Source of the DNA: an uncultured Treponema sp.
GTDB lineage: Bacteria; Spirochaetota; Spirochaetia; Treponematales; Treponemataceae
DNA: 35,862 nucleotides
Assembly: GCA_937894335.1 (NCBI GenBank)
Contig: CALCRU010000013.1
Span: 1-35,862 of the forward strand
Direction of reading: 5' to 3'
This document shows positions 15,656-24,006 of this stretch, piece by piece (positions within the stretch are counted from its first letter, which is position 1; each line of letters begins with the position of its first letter). A program made the position numbers and the translations under genes. The notes below the pieces were generated by a model. The model worked only from the letters and a program-made list of their open reading frames with translations, searched no databases and was not told where the DNA came from.

Positions 15656-16891
15656 ATGGCAAAAACAAAAACTCCTATGACACTTTTATGCGGTTATTTG
15701 GGTGCTGGCAAAACAACACTGCTTAATCAGGTTCTTTCAAATCAGAAGGGATATAAGGTTGCCGTCATTGTAAACGACATCGGCGAAGTAAATGTGGATG
15801 CAAAACTTATTGCCGACGGAGCAAAAATCACTGATACATCAAGCATTGTTCCTCTTACAAACGGATGCATCTGCTGCACGCTTAAAACTGATTTGGTCAA
15901 CAATATAGAAAATATTATTAAGTCTGGAAAATTTGACTACATAATGATAGAGGCTAGCGGTGTCTGCGAACCCATGCCCATTGCCCAGTCCCTTGAGCAG
16001 GTTTCAAACGGAGTGCTGGATAATGTGGTGGGCGTTGTGGATGCCAAGCGCCTTGTAGACGAATTTGCTGGCGGTGACGCCCTTCTTAAGGAAAAGGATG
16101 AAGAAGACATAGAAAGCCTTCTGGTTCAGCAGATTGAATTCTGTTCCACACTTGTTATAAACAAAAAGGATCTTGTTTCTGAAGAAGAATTCAAAAAGGT
16201 TAGGGCCGTCATTAATGCAATTCATCCGGGAGTAAAAATCATAGAAACCGACCACGGTAATGTTGATGTTGATCAGGTTATGGGAACAGGTTCTTTTGAT
16301 TTTGAAACCGTCTATGCAAGCGCAGGCTGGTGTAAGCATCTTGAAGAAGATGAAGTTGACGATGACGAAGATGAGCATGAGCACCATCATGATCACGAGG
16401 AGCATGAACATGAACACGGTCACCATCACCACGATGACGATGATGATGATGACGAGCATGACCATGACCATGAGCATGGTCATCACCACCATCACCATGA
16501 ACACCACCACGAAGGCGAAAGTGAAGACGAGTACGGAATAGGTACCTTTGTCTACTACAGGCGTCTTCCCTTTGACAGACAGAAGCTGGACGAGTTTGCA
16601 AACCGTTGGCCTCGTAACATTATTCGTTGCAAGGGTCTTATGTGGTTTGCCGACGAACCTGAAATGGCATGGGTATTTGAAACTAGCGGAAGGCAGATTC
16701 AGGCTGGATATTCTGGACAGTGGATTGCCTCATGTCCTGCCAACGAGCAGAAGGCCATACTTGCAGAAAATCCCCAGATTAAGGAAGAGTGGGACGAAAA
16801 AGTGGGCGACCGCATGATAAAGCTCTGCATTATCGGTCAGAATCTTGACAAGAAGGCAATTTCTGCAGAACTGGACAAATGTCTTGCCTAA
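15656..16891 (+). CDS. COG0523 (CobW/P47K) GTPase with long His/Asp metal-binding tract
   Basis: G3E-family GTPase of 411 residues, predicted metallochaperone (zinc most likely, nickel or cobalt possible). The G domain has Walker A GYLGAGKTT (13-21), the metal-relay motif GCICCTLK (Cys71, Cys73, Cys74), EASGVCEP and the NKKD specificity motif (169-172). A tract at ~231-290 is almost only His, Asp and Glu, with 25 His among residues 241-285, inserted between the G domain and the CobW C-terminal domain (~295-411, GTFVYYRRLPFD, GLMWFADEP, GQWIAS). Such tracts store or collect metal in HypB/UreE/ZigA-type proteins. It is a single gene flanked by inverted copies of a structured repeat, with a palindromic operator candidate upstream. 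Confidence 0.93.
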   Translation: MAKTKTPMTLLCGYLGAGKTTLLNQVLSNQKGYKVAVIVNDIGEVNVDAKLIADGAKITDTSSIVPLTNGCICCTLKTDLVNNIENIIKSGKFDYIMIEASGVCEPMPIAQSLEQVSNGVLDNVVGVVDAKRLVDEFAGGDALLKEKDEEDIESLLVQQIEFCSTLVINKKDLVSEEEFKKVRAVINAIHPGVKIIETDHGNVDVDQVMGTGSFDFETVYASAGWCKHLEEDEVDDDEDEHEHHHDHEEHEHEHGHHHHDDDDDDDEHDHDHEHGHHHHHHEHHHEGESEDEYGIGTFVYYRRLPFDRQKLDEFANRWPRNIIRCKGLMWFADEPEMAWVFETSGRQIQAGYSGQWIASCPANEQKAILAENPQIKEEWDEKVGDRMIKLCIIGQNLDKKAISAELDKCLA

Positions 16892-16919
16892 AAACTTACC
16901 TCCATGTAATTTTGGGGGC

Positions 16920-16990
16920 GCGAGTTTTCCTTCGTAAAACTCGCTGTACAAAGGGCTAAGAGTCTGACGCGACCTCCTTGTCGCTTATCT
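16920..16990 (+). repeat. Structured dispersed repeat, copy A
   Basis: Two hairpins: GCGAGTTTT/AAAACTCGC (16920-16928, 16936-16944, perfect 9 bp, loop CCTTCGT), then TGTACAAAGGGCTAAGAGTC, then GCGAC/GTCGC (16969-16973, 16980-16984). Related sequences occur at 15521-15559 (inverted) and twice at 35697-35862. It lies just after the COG0523 gene and ahead of a conventional terminator. Confidence 0.65.
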
Positions 16991-17011
16991 TAGGACATTT
17001 GTTTAAAATGG

Positions 17012-17048
17012 AAACACGGCTTAAGGATGCCTTGAGCCGTGTTTTTTT
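17012..17048. terminator. Bidirectional terminator between COG0523 and DUF2147 genes
   Basis: A 15-bp stem with one G-T pair (arms 17012-17026 and 17030-17044, core ACACGGCT/AGCCGTGT) with a 3-base loop ATG and a T7 run on the plus strand. It serves two convergent genes. Confidence 0.88.
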
Positions 17049-17065
17049 GCGTAAGAGTTTACGGT

Positions 17066-17569
17066 TTAGCGGAGTCCTGATGCGGCTTCTTTTGTTGCAC
17101 GCTTCCAGAACTGGCTGCGTCCAAAGGGACCAATGGAACCGCGCATTTCAAGGGTGTCTTCCTTGTATTTGTTTCCGTCTGCTGCATGGAATGTTATAGT
17201 ACATGCGTACTTGCTTCCGCTACCCGGATCAATAATGCTTCCCTTTCCCCAGTTGCCTTCGCCTTTAGTCTGGGTAAGACCCCAAATCCATGTTGTTCCT
17301 ACAACCTGAACTGTTGCCAGATCAGCACCATTCTGGAAGTCAGAATAAGATTTACCCTTTCCTGCTGTTGCCTTTTCGTCCTGTGGTTTTCCTGCTACAG
17401 AAAGAATTTCTCCCTTAAGAACTCCGTTTTCAACCCAAATTCTCCATCCTGCTGTAGCTTCGTTTGTCTTTTCGTCATAGCTAATCCAATAGCCTTCTGC
17501 TGGATCTGCGGCAAAACAAACTCCTGCTCCAATGAGCATTACTTCCAAAAGTGCAATAAATTTCTTCAT
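17066..17569 (-). CDS. DUF2147-family secreted protein
   Basis: Exported protein of 167 residues with a signal peptide (MKKFIALLEVMLIGAGVCFA). The mature part matches the DUF2147 pattern: an early GYW-SYDEKTNEATAGWRIWVENGVLKGEI, then TWIWGLTQTKGEGNWGKGSIIDPGSGSKYACTI-type strands (seen as W-G-I-DP-SG--Y), ending LEMRGSIGPFGRSQFWKR. DUF2147 proteins are small periplasmic beta proteins of unknown function. It has a GGAGG ribosome-binding site and a TTGACA-17-GATAAT promoter shared back-to-back with ychF, and ends at a bidirectional terminator, so it is monocistronic. Confidence 0.87.
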   Translation of the reverse strand: MKKFIALLEVMLIGAGVCFAADPAEGYWISYDEKTNEATAGWRIWVENGVLKGEILSVAGKPQDEKATAGKGKSYSDFQNGADLATVQVVGTTWIWGLTQTKGEGNWGKGSIIDPGSGSKYACTITFHAADGNKYKEDTLEMRGSIGPFGRSQFWKRATKEAASGLR

Positions 17570-17597
17570 AAGAAACCTCCGTTATGAAAGTCCTTAA

Positions 17598-17626
17598 ATT
17601 ATCAGCCATAGTAGCGGATTTGTCAA
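17598..17626 (-). promoter_or_regulatory. DUF2147 gene promoter
   Basis: Minus strand: -35 TTGACA (17626-17621), 17-bp spacer, -10 GATAAT (17603-17598). Confidence 0.65.
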
Positions 17627-17629
17627 GCC

Positions 17630-17658
17630 TTGTGCAATTTGCAAAAATGTTCTATATT
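17630..17658 (+). promoter_or_regulatory. ychF promoter, predicted leaderless
   Basis: -35 TTGTGC (17630-17635), 17-bp spacer, -10 TATATT (17653-17658). The -10 ends 7 bases before the ychF ATG and there is no Shine-Dalgarno between them. Confidence 0.6.
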
Positions 17659-17665
17659 GCTTAGC

Positions 17666-18796
17666 ATGAAACTTACATGCGGTATTGTAGGACTTCCTAA
17701 TGTAGGAAAGTCAACCATTTTTTCAGCCCTTACAAAAACACCTGCGGCTGCAGAAAACTATCCTTTCTGTACCATTGATCCCAATTTGGGTGTCGTAGAT
17801 TTGCCTGATGAACGCCTGGATTTTATGGCAAGCGTTTTTAATCCCAAAAAGAAAATTCCTGCCAGCGTAGATTTTGTTGACATTGCTGGACTTATAAAAG
17901 GTGCCTCTAAGGGTGAAGGACTGGGAAACCAATTCCTTGCAAACATTCGGGAAACAACAGTCATTGCCCATGTGGTACGCTGTTTTGACAATCCAGACAT
18001 TCAGCATGTCCGTGATGATGCAAAAACAGAGGCCTCTATTGACCCAGAAAGCGACATTCTTACCATTAACTTTGAACTTGCTCAGGCTGACTTGGATACC
18101 ATCAACAAGAGGCAGGAAAAAGTTGTAAAGCAGATTCGTTCTCTTGGTGGAGAAGAAAAAAAGAAGTACGCCCATTATCTGACGGCTGTAGAAAAAATCA
18201 AGCCTGTGCTGGAAGACGGAAAATGCGCCCGCATGGTAGAACTGACCGATGACGAAAAGGCTGCTATTTACGACTTGCACCTTCTTACCATAAAGCCCCA
18301 AGTATTTGTCTGCAACATTGATGAAGACACCATTGCCAGCGGAACCAATGCCTATGTGGAAAAGGTTCGTGCTATTGCTGCGGAAGAAAAATCCGAAGTA
18401 ATCGTAATATGCGGAAAATTTGAAGCCGACCTTTCAGAAATTACCGAAGAGGCTGACCGTAGGGAATTTATGGACAGCGTAGGTCTTAAGGAAAGCGGAC
18501 TTGCAGTTTTGGCCAGAACCGTCTATCACCTTATGGGACTGCGCACATTCTTTACTGGTGGTCCTGATGAATGCCGTGCATGGACAATTCATGCTGGAGA
18601 CAAGGCTCCTCAGGCTGCTGGAGTAATCCACACTGATTTTGAAAAAGGCTTTATCAAGGCCGAAGCCTACACTGTTGACGATCTTCGCCAGTACGGAACT
18701 GAAGCAAAAATTAAGGAAGCTGGAAAGTACCGTCAGGAAGGCAAGGACTATGTGGTTCAGGACGGAGATGTGCTGTTCTTCAAATTTAATGTCTAG
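17666..18796 (+). CDS. ychF: Redox-regulated ATPase YchF (OLA1 family)
   Basis: Ribosome-associated P-loop ATPase of the Obg-related YchF/OLA1 family, 376 residues, implicated in translation and oxidative-stress responses. G1 is GLPNVGKS (9-16), G3 is DIAGLIKGASKGEGLG, and G4 is NIDE instead of NKxD, the substitution that gives ATP preference. The C-terminal TGS domain ends AGKYRQEGKDYVVQDGDVLFFKFNV-like (short form GDVLFFKF). The frame extends 12 codons upstream to a TTG at 17630, but the ATG at 17666 matches the family N-terminus (MKLTCGIVG) and lies 7 bases after a -10 box, so the upstream codons are promoter DNA. Confidence 0.96.
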   Translation: MKLTCGIVGLPNVGKSTIFSALTKTPAAAENYPFCTIDPNLGVVDLPDERLDFMASVFNPKKKIPASVDFVDIAGLIKGASKGEGLGNQFLANIRETTVIAHVVRCFDNPDIQHVRDDAKTEASIDPESDILTINFELAQADLDTINKRQEKVVKQIRSLGGEEKKKYAHYLTAVEKIKPVLEDGKCARMVELTDDEKAAIYDLHLLTIKPQVFVCNIDEDTIASGTNAYVEKVRAIAAEEKSEVIVICGKFEADLSEITEEADRREFMDSVGLKESGLAVLARTVYHLMGLRTFFTGGPDECRAWTIHAGDKAPQAAGVIHTDFEKGFIKAEAYTVDDLRQYGTEAKIKEAGKYRQEGKDYVVQDGDVLFFKFNV

Positions 18797-18861
18797 GCAC
18801 AGATGCACCACCTGTTGCGTTTAAGTCTTTAAGTTTGACATATAACTAAAAGGAGTAAGAC

Positions 18862-19299
18862 ATGAAAAAGAAATTGATTGCAGTTCTAACTGTACTTCTG
18901 TGTGTAGTGGCATCACTGTCTGCCGAAAGCGTCAAGCACTACACCAACAAGTCAAAGGGGTATGACGGTTGGGTTACCATGGAAAAAATGGGCAACACTG
19001 CCGAAGAAGAACTTGAAGGCTACGAGGAAGAATTCATTGCCTACATGGAAGGAATTCTTGGTTCTGCCTTCCCTGAAGTTGAAGAACTTGACGAAGAAAC
19101 TCAGTGGCTGATAAGCAAGGCCCTTTCTTCTGCAAAGAGCAAGAAGGGAGATGTTGTCCTGCTTATGTGCACAGAGGAAGAAGACTCTGCTGAAGGTACT
19201 CTTGTACTTGTCATTGTTAAGTCTGGTAGCAGCAACTACTACTGGTGCGCCTTCCACGCAGATGAAGAATCCGTTAGTGCCCTTGATGAGCTAATGTAA
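18862..19299 (+). CDS. Small secreted acidic protein, function unknown
   Basis: Exported protein of 145 residues: signal peptide MKKKLIAVLTVLLCVVASLSA, then a mature domain rich in Glu (ELEGYEEEFIAYMEGILGSAFPEVEELDEETQWL) seen as a helical region, followed by alternating strands (GDVVLLMCTE, GTLVLVIVKSG, YYWCAFH). Two cysteines could form a disulfide. I do not recognise the family. AAGGAG lies 7 bases before the ATG; the gene ends at a terminator shared with the convergent FGE-repeat gene. Confidence 0.75.
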   Translation: MKKKLIAVLTVLLCVVASLSAESVKHYTNKSKGYDGWVTMEKMGNTAEEELEGYEEEFIAYMEGILGSAFPEVEELDEETQWLISKALSSAKSKKGDVVLLMCTEEEDSAEGTLVLVIVKSGSSNYYWCAFHADEESVSALDELM

Positions 19300-19325
19300 A
19301 GTTCACTAAATTTTTTGTAAGTTAC

Positions 19326-19385
19326 GGCAGAAGTTTGCTTTTAAAAGTATTAACACTTGTGAAAGCAACTTTCTGCCTTTTTTTT
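19326..19385. terminator. Terminator between convergent genes
   Basis: GGCAGA (19326-19331) pairs with TCTGCC (19372-19377), with an imperfect continuation GTTTGCTTT/AAAGCAAC, then T8 on the plus strand. The T run overlaps the stop codon of the minus-strand FGE-repeat gene. Confidence 0.75.
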
Positions 19386-21654
19386 AGTTCCTTACTATGT
19401 GGAATCCTACAGCATCGATCTCGTCAAACCAGGGGTAGTCTTCGTAATCATTGTCTGACTCCCAGTAATCTTGATATTCCTGACCGCTTACCGTTTCTCC
19501 GCTTTTACTTATAAGATAAATGCTGTCGGTGCTTAGTCCGTCTATGGCAACCTCTGCAACAGTTCTTTTTATTGAGCGGTTTGTTGAAATGGAAAGCAGT
19601 TCTTCTTTTGTAGGAAGCCTCCATCCGTTGGCACTCTTGTCTATTGCGGTAATTATTGTGTAACCGTCAGTGTTTTTGTCTAATGTGTATACGGGCCTAA
19701 GTCCCTGCATTTTGCTAAGCGTGTTGCAGAATTCTGCAGATAGCATAATGTCTTCTAAAAGTAGAGGAAGACTGTCGCCCCTTAAGTCCTGTTCTGTTAC
19801 AGGATTTCCGCCCTGCACATTGTACCAGAACTTTTGCGTTACGGCATTTTTTAGCACGGTAAGTTTTGTTCCATCCTGCATTGTAAGGCTGACGGTCTGC
19901 CCCTTAACATAAGATTCTGTCCAGGATTTTTTCTGTTTGTTCAGTTTTTCCATTGCCGAAATTTCAGAAGTTAATTCTGAAGGCTTTGCATTGCGTACAA
20001 ACCTAAGTCCAAAATCATAGGATGAATAATAGCTGTACTTTGGCGCAAGCCCTTCCTGCACATACATGTAATACTCAGAATCTGTAGTGTCACCGCCTAA
20101 AGCGTATCGTTCTTTTTCGGATGCTCTATCCCAAACCCATTCAGAAACATTTCCGTTCATGTCGTAGATGCCAAGTTCGTTGGGCTTTTTTGTAGCAACC
20201 GGCATCCAGTATTCGTCACAATTGTCCGTGTACCATGCAACAGAGTCAAGCCTGTCGCTTCCGCTAAAAAGATAGGGTGATTTTCTGTATCCTCCTTGTG
20301 CCGCATAAAACCATTCTTCCATAGTGGGAAGCCTGTAGCCGTCTGCACTGGGATCAAACTGAATTTTTTCAGTGTTGCCGTAAGATGCTACCTTTTCCCA
20401 TCTGCTTACATCCGTTACGCCGTCTATGCTGTAGACCGGATTAAGTCCCTGCATAAAACTCATTATGTTGCAGAGGCGAACCGCATCGTAAAAAGTTACT
20501 TCCTGAGGAATTTTTGAGTCTGACTGAGGGGGGAGCGGAGTAACCCTTACCAGAAGTTTCCATAGTTCCCTAGTCATTTCTGTTTTTGCCATCATAAAGC
20601 CTGAACCGTCTTCTTTTACAACGGGAACAAACATGTCTGCAATTAAAGAATTTATCCTAACATTTCTTTGTGAACCTGTTTCCTTTTTCTTTGCTTCCTT
20701 TTCCTGACTGCTTGCGTTTCGCGTAATGCGGAATCCTCCCCATTCAGGTGCATAATCAGGAGGCGCTCCATCGGGCCCCCATGAAAGGCTTGGGTAACTG
20801 TCGTAATAGTCGCCACCGACAATGCTTCTTTGCATGCGTCCCGTAACATCAGAGTAAATGTCCCAAACCCATTCAGAAACATTTCCGTTCATGTCGTAAA
20901 TGCCAAGTTCGTTGGGCTTTTTTGTGCCTACATCGTGGGCTGTCCGCTTGCCGTCTTTGTCAGCACTTTCGCCGTAAGTCCATGCAACTTCTTCCGCACT
21001 GTTGCTTCCAGAGTATTCGTAAAGCATGTAGGGAAGTCCTTCGTATGCACACAGTTTCCATTCAGCTAAAGTGGGAAGCCTGTAGCCGTCTGCATCTGGG
21101 TTAAGGGTAACTGCATTCATGTTGCTTCCCCATTTGCTTACATCAGTACTTCCGTTCAGACTGTATGCAGGAGTAAGACCCGTCATTTCGCTAAGCCTGT
21201 TGCAGAATATGACCGCTTCGTTAAATGAAACTTTTTCTACAGGACGCTTTTTCCCTTTTGCCGGAGATGGATTTTTGTGCATTACAAGTTCGTAAAGTTC
21301 CTGCGTGGTTTCCGTCTTTGCAAACATGATTGCGTTCTCTTCATCAGTAAAGACAGTTACAAAATAATCTTTTACAATCTGCCTTGTTTTTGCCTTTCTT
21401 TCTGCCAGAACTTCTTCGTAGATTCTTTTCTGCTCTTCCAGTTCCTCATCTTTTGCAGGGCGGACAATCCTGAAGCCAAGGGCTTTGTTTTGGGAGGAAG
21501 GCTTTTGCGTGGTAACATTCACTATGTCGCAGTATTTTTCTTCAAGCAGGACAGAGCCGCCAATGGAAAGTTTTTCCTGAATCCATTCCTGGGCATTGCC
21601 GCTCATGTCGTAAAGTCCAAGGGCATTTGGCTTCTTTGTTGCAACATCATGCAC
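19384..21654 (-). CDS. 3' part of a frameshifted four-repeat FGE/SUMF1 protein
   Basis: Carries the end of FGE-like repeat 1 and all of repeats 2-4. Each repeat has the same landmarks: an AKTETTQELYELV-type entry, FCNRLSEM/LCNIMSFM helix, a PAYSLNG or PVYSIDG strand, DGYRLPT-EW, NELGIYDMNGNVSEWVW, and GFRITRN/GLRFVRN exit. Repeat 4 is diverged (NGWRLPTKEELLS, GFHIVRN). The GTG at 21654 is only a nominal start: the same frame runs on to the A9 tract at 21988-21996 and encodes the missing middle of repeat 1 (FIDALRFCNNL, DGYRLPTQKEW), but that part has no convincing start or signal peptide. None of the repeats has the paired cysteines of active FGE, so a ligand-binding C-type-lectin-like role is likely. 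It is best read as one gene with 21947-22849. Confidence 0.75.
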   Translation of the reverse strand: MHDVATKKPNALGLYDMSGNAQEWIQEKLSIGGSVLLEEKYCDIVNVTTQKPSSQNKALGFRIVRPAKDEELEEQKRIYEEVLAERKAKTRQIVKDYFVTVFTDEENAIMFAKTETTQELYELVMHKNPSPAKGKKRPVEKVSFNEAVIFCNRLSEMTGLTPAYSLNGSTDVSKWGSNMNAVTLNPDADGYRLPTLAEWKLCAYEGLPYMLYEYSGSNSAEEVAWTYGESADKDGKRTAHDVGTKKPNELGIYDMNGNVSEWVWDIYSDVTGRMQRSIVGGDYYDSYPSLSWGPDGAPPDYAPEWGGFRITRNASSQEKEAKKKETGSQRNVRINSLIADMFVPVVKEDGSGFMMAKTEMTRELWKLLVRVTPLPPQSDSKIPQEVTFYDAVRLCNIMSFMQGLNPVYSIDGVTDVSRWEKVASYGNTEKIQFDPSADGYRLPTMEEWFYAAQGGYRKSPYLFSGSDRLDSVAWYTDNCDEYWMPVATKKPNELGIYDMNGNVSEWVWDRASEKERYALGGDTTDSEYYMYVQEGLAPKYSYYSSYDFGLRFVRNAKPSELTSEISAMEKLNKQKKSWTESYVKGQTVSLTMQDGTKLTVLKNAVTQKFWYNVQGGNPVTEQDLRGDSLPLLLEDIMLSAEFCNTLSKMQGLRPVYTLDKNTDGYTIITAIDKSANGWRLPTKEELLSISTNRSIKRTVAEVAIDGLSTDSIYLISKSGETVSGQEYQDYWESDNDYEDYPWFDEIDAVGFHIVRN

Positions 21655-21946
21655 TTTTATTTTGCCGTCTTCAAAACTGTTGTCCTTGTACCATCCTACT
21701 TCAGAAAGAATGTCTCCTGCACTGTAGGTGAATGTTTCTCCATGGAATCCGCCATGGGCCGCATAGAGCCATTCTTTCTGGGTGGGAAGTCTGTAACCGT
21801 CTGCATTTTTATCTATTCCAATGCTGCTTAAGTCAATGTAGTCCGATTCCCTGTCCCACCATGTTGAAGTGTCCTTTGAGCCGTAAAGACTGTAGACCGG
21901 GGTGCGTCCGTCCCTTATGCTTAAGTTGTTGCAGAAGCGCAGTGCG

Positions 21947-22849
21947 TCAATAAATGAAACCTCCGTTACGGGCTTGTTGCCATCGGCTTTTTTTTTCAGG
22001 GTTCCTTCCCATTACTGCCTGATAAAATTCTTCCGTAATTTCCGTGCTCGTCATCATGAGTCCGCTTCCGTCATTTTCGTCAAGAATGGGAACAAAGAGT
22101 TGCTGGTTCTTCTGAATGAAAAGGCTTCCCTCAACAGCGTTGACAGAGTCTTCGTAGGCTGAAGGTTTTCCGCCTAAAATAATTTCTACCCTTGAGGGAA
22201 TCGTAATGTCTGTTCCCTGAGAATTTATTTCGATTTTCTTTAGTCTTGCAAACGCAGTCCACTTGCTGATTGCCAGCTGGGCTTCCCTGCTTTTTGTCGT
22301 AAAGGTTAAGGTCTGTTTTTGGTCCGAAAAGAAATATACAGTTGGGGGAGTGTAGAGAACTTTTCCGTATGCGTTTACTAGCTCAAAATTAAGCTCGTAC
22401 TTCTGAATGTATCTTGTAAAAAGAAAAGGTGCGTCTTTTGGAATTTTTGAAATGCAGTCAAAGATTCTCTTGAACTTATAGGTGGGCTGAATGCTTATTT
22501 CAATGTAAAAATCTTCGTCAGAGTCTTTTTGTGCGTAAGGCCTTGTAATGTAAATTGCCGCAACAGGCTGGTCTGAAAAGTAGTTTGTAAACTCCCTGTA
22601 CAGGGTTTCCCATTCTGACTCGTCTTTTTTGCTCAGCCTGTCTCCAAGACTTAAGAAAGACTCGTAGGCTTCCTTTGCAGATGCGGTGGGGTTTAGCGTC
22701 ATGGCATCGTAGTAGGAGGCAAGGGCGTAAATGAATTTGTTTTCGGCTTCGTATGATTTGGCTTTTGCAAGGCAGGTCTGATAAGTTTCTTCTGCAAATA
22801 GAATCCCGGCTAAAAAGAGTCCAAGGAAAATTGCAATTACTTTTTTCAT
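21947..22849 (-). CDS. 5' part of the same frameshifted FGE-repeat protein (signal peptide and N-terminal domains)
   Basis: Begins MKKVIAIFLGLFLAGILFA (signal peptide) at 22849 with AAGGGA upstream; the longer frame to 22945 overlaps ilvE and its terminator and is unlikely. Residues ~22-75 look like TPR helices (AKAKSYEAENKFIYALASYY), followed by a beta-rich region (~100-250) and the start of FGE repeat 1 (ILDENDGSGLMMTSTEITEEFYQAVMG). After GRNPEKK the frame leaves the homologous sequence and stops 16 codons later. Removing one A from the A9 tract joins it to the downstream frame and gives a continuous product of about 1154 residues. Confidence 0.75.
   Translation of the reverse strand: MKKVIAIFLGLFLAGILFAEETYQTCLAKAKSYEAENKFIYALASYYDAMTLNPTASAKEAYESFLSLGDRLSKKDESEWETLYREFTNYFSDQPVAAIYITRPYAQKDSDEDFYIEISIQPTYKFKRIFDCISKIPKDAPFLFTRYIQKYELNFELVNAYGKVLYTPPTVYFFSDQKQTLTFTTKSREAQLAISKWTAFARLKKIEINSQGTDITIPSRVEIILGGKPSAYEDSVNAVEGSLFIQKNQQLFVPILDENDGSGLMMTSTEITEEFYQAVMGRNPEKKSRWQQARNGGFIY
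21988..21996 (-). other. A9 homopolymer at the frameshift in the FGE-repeat gene
   Basis: Coding strand reads CCT-G-A9-GCC. With nine A residues translation stops at 21947; with eight (GAA AAA AAA GCC) it continues through repeats 1-4 with no other defect. This is consistent with phase variation, slippage-based recoding, a recent mutation or a sequencing error. Confidence 0.85.
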
Positions 22850-22876
22850 CGAATAAATCCCTTTTAGGTAGAGTGC

Positions 22877-22906
22877 AAAAAAAAGGGTGCCTAATAAAGA
22901 CACCCT
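22877..22906 (-). terminator. ilvE terminator
   Basis: Minus strand: AGGGTGTC and GGCACCCT pair over 8 positions (one G-U) with a 7-base loop, followed by T8. It separates ilvE from the FGE-repeat gene downstream on the same strand. Confidence 0.85.
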
Positions 22907-22923
22907 GATTTTTATTGTAACTG

Positions 22924-23946
22924 TTATGCTATCTGATAGATCCAACCGTCAGGGGCTTTTTCGGTTCCCATCTGGATTCCTGTCAGAGTGTCGCGGAGTT
23001 TGCCCAGAACTGGTCCCATTGCATCCATTCCTGAGGGAACAAGAATGTCCTTTCCGTGGTCATCGATTTTTCCAATGGGGCTGATTACTGCAGCGGTTCC
23101 GCAAAGACCTACCTCGGCAAAATCCTTAAGTTCGTCCTTGTGAACCTTGCGTTCCTCAACTTCAATGTGCAGATAGTCCTTTGCAACCTGAATGAGTGAG
23201 CGGCGGGTGATTGAAGGAAGAATGCTGTTGGACTTTGGAGTAACAAGTTTTCCGTCCTTTGTTACAAAGAGGATGTTTGCGCCTCCTGTCTCTTCTATGT
23301 AAGTGTGGCTTGCAGGATCAAGGTACATGTTTTCCGCATAGCCGTTTCTGTAAGCGTCCATGATGTTGTGAAGGCTCATTGCATAGTTAAGACCAGCCTT
23401 GATGTCTCCTGTTCCGTGGGGAGCGGCCCTGTCCAAATCAGAAAGACGAACCACGATGGGTTTTACTCCGCCTTTAAAGTAGGGACCTACGGGAGTAACG
23501 AGAATCCTAAACTGATATTCTTCCGCTGGCTTAACTCCAATAACGGAACTTGAACCGAACATATAGGGGCGGATGTAAAGTGTAGCACCGCTTCCGTAGG
23601 GAGGCACATAGTCAATGTTTGCCTTTACAGTGTCAATTACAGCCTTAATCCATCTGTCCTTGGGGAACACTGGCATTTCAAGGCGCTGGCAGGAATCCTT
23701 CATGCGGTCAGCGTTAAGGTCGGGGCGGAATGTTACGATTTTGCCATCGACTGTAGTGTATGCCTTAAGTCCCTCGAAGCATGTCTGTGCATACTGGAGG
23801 ACGCCTGCACATTCAGACATGGTGATGGTGTGGTCGCTGGTAAGCTGACCTTCGTCCCAAGCACCGTTTTTGTAATTGGCGACAAAACTCTTTGCCGTCT
23901 CCATGTAACCAAACGAAAGGTTGGCCCAGTCAAGATTCTTTGCCAT
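22924..23946 (-). CDS. ilvE: Branched-chain amino acid aminotransferase
   Basis: Class IV PLP aminotransferase of 340 residues that interconverts Leu, Ile and Val with their 2-keto acids using glutamate/2-oxoglutarate, in the cytosol. The PLP lysine is Lys183 in GTGDIKAGLNYA; other family marks are YIRPYMFGSS, EETGGANILFV and GLCGTAAVISPIG. It belongs to the longer, eukaryote-like BCAT subgroup. An AGAGG ribosome-binding site precedes the ATG, and the promoter TTGTAC-17-TATATT overlaps the divergent parE promoter. It ends at a clear terminator. Confidence 0.95.
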   Translation of the reverse strand: MAKNLDWANLSFGYMETAKSFVANYKNGAWDEGQLTSDHTITMSECAGVLQYAQTCFEGLKAYTTVDGKIVTFRPDLNADRMKDSCQRLEMPVFPKDRWIKAVIDTVKANIDYVPPYGSGATLYIRPYMFGSSSVIGVKPAEEYQFRILVTPVGPYFKGGVKPIVVRLSDLDRAAPHGTGDIKAGLNYAMSLHNIMDAYRNGYAENMYLDPASHTYIEETGGANILFVTKDGKLVTPKSNSILPSITRRSLIQVAKDYLHIEVEERKVHKDELKDFAEVGLCGTAAVISPIGKIDDHGKDILVPSGMDAMGPVLGKLRDTLTGIQMGTEKAPDGWIYQIA

Positions 23947-23977
23947 AATCGGTACCTCTTCTTATAAACTTACTACC

Positions 23978-24006
23978 AATATATCACTATTGTTTTTTTT
24001 GTACAA
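23978..24006 (-). promoter_or_regulatory. ilvE promoter, overlapping the parE promoter
   Basis: Minus strand: -35 TTGTAC (24006-24001), 17-bp spacer, -10 TATATT (23983-23978). Most of its length coincides with the divergent parE promoter, so the two probably compete for polymerase. Confidence 0.6.

Noticed and set aside
16004..16601. Long alternative frames across the His/Asp tract of the COG0523 gene
   Set aside because: GAT/CAT/CAC-rich DNA lacks stops in several frames; composition is repetitive (Met/Val/Thr or Arg/His) with no ribosome-binding site.
16920..16990. Integron attC site
   Set aside because: Two separate hairpins rather than one long imperfect stem, no GTTRRRY/RYYYAAC boxes at the ends, and no integrase in the window.
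22850..22945. 32-residue upstream extension of the FGE-repeat protein
   Set aside because: It crosses the ilvE terminator and stop, and puts the signal peptide internally; ATG at 22849 is preferred.
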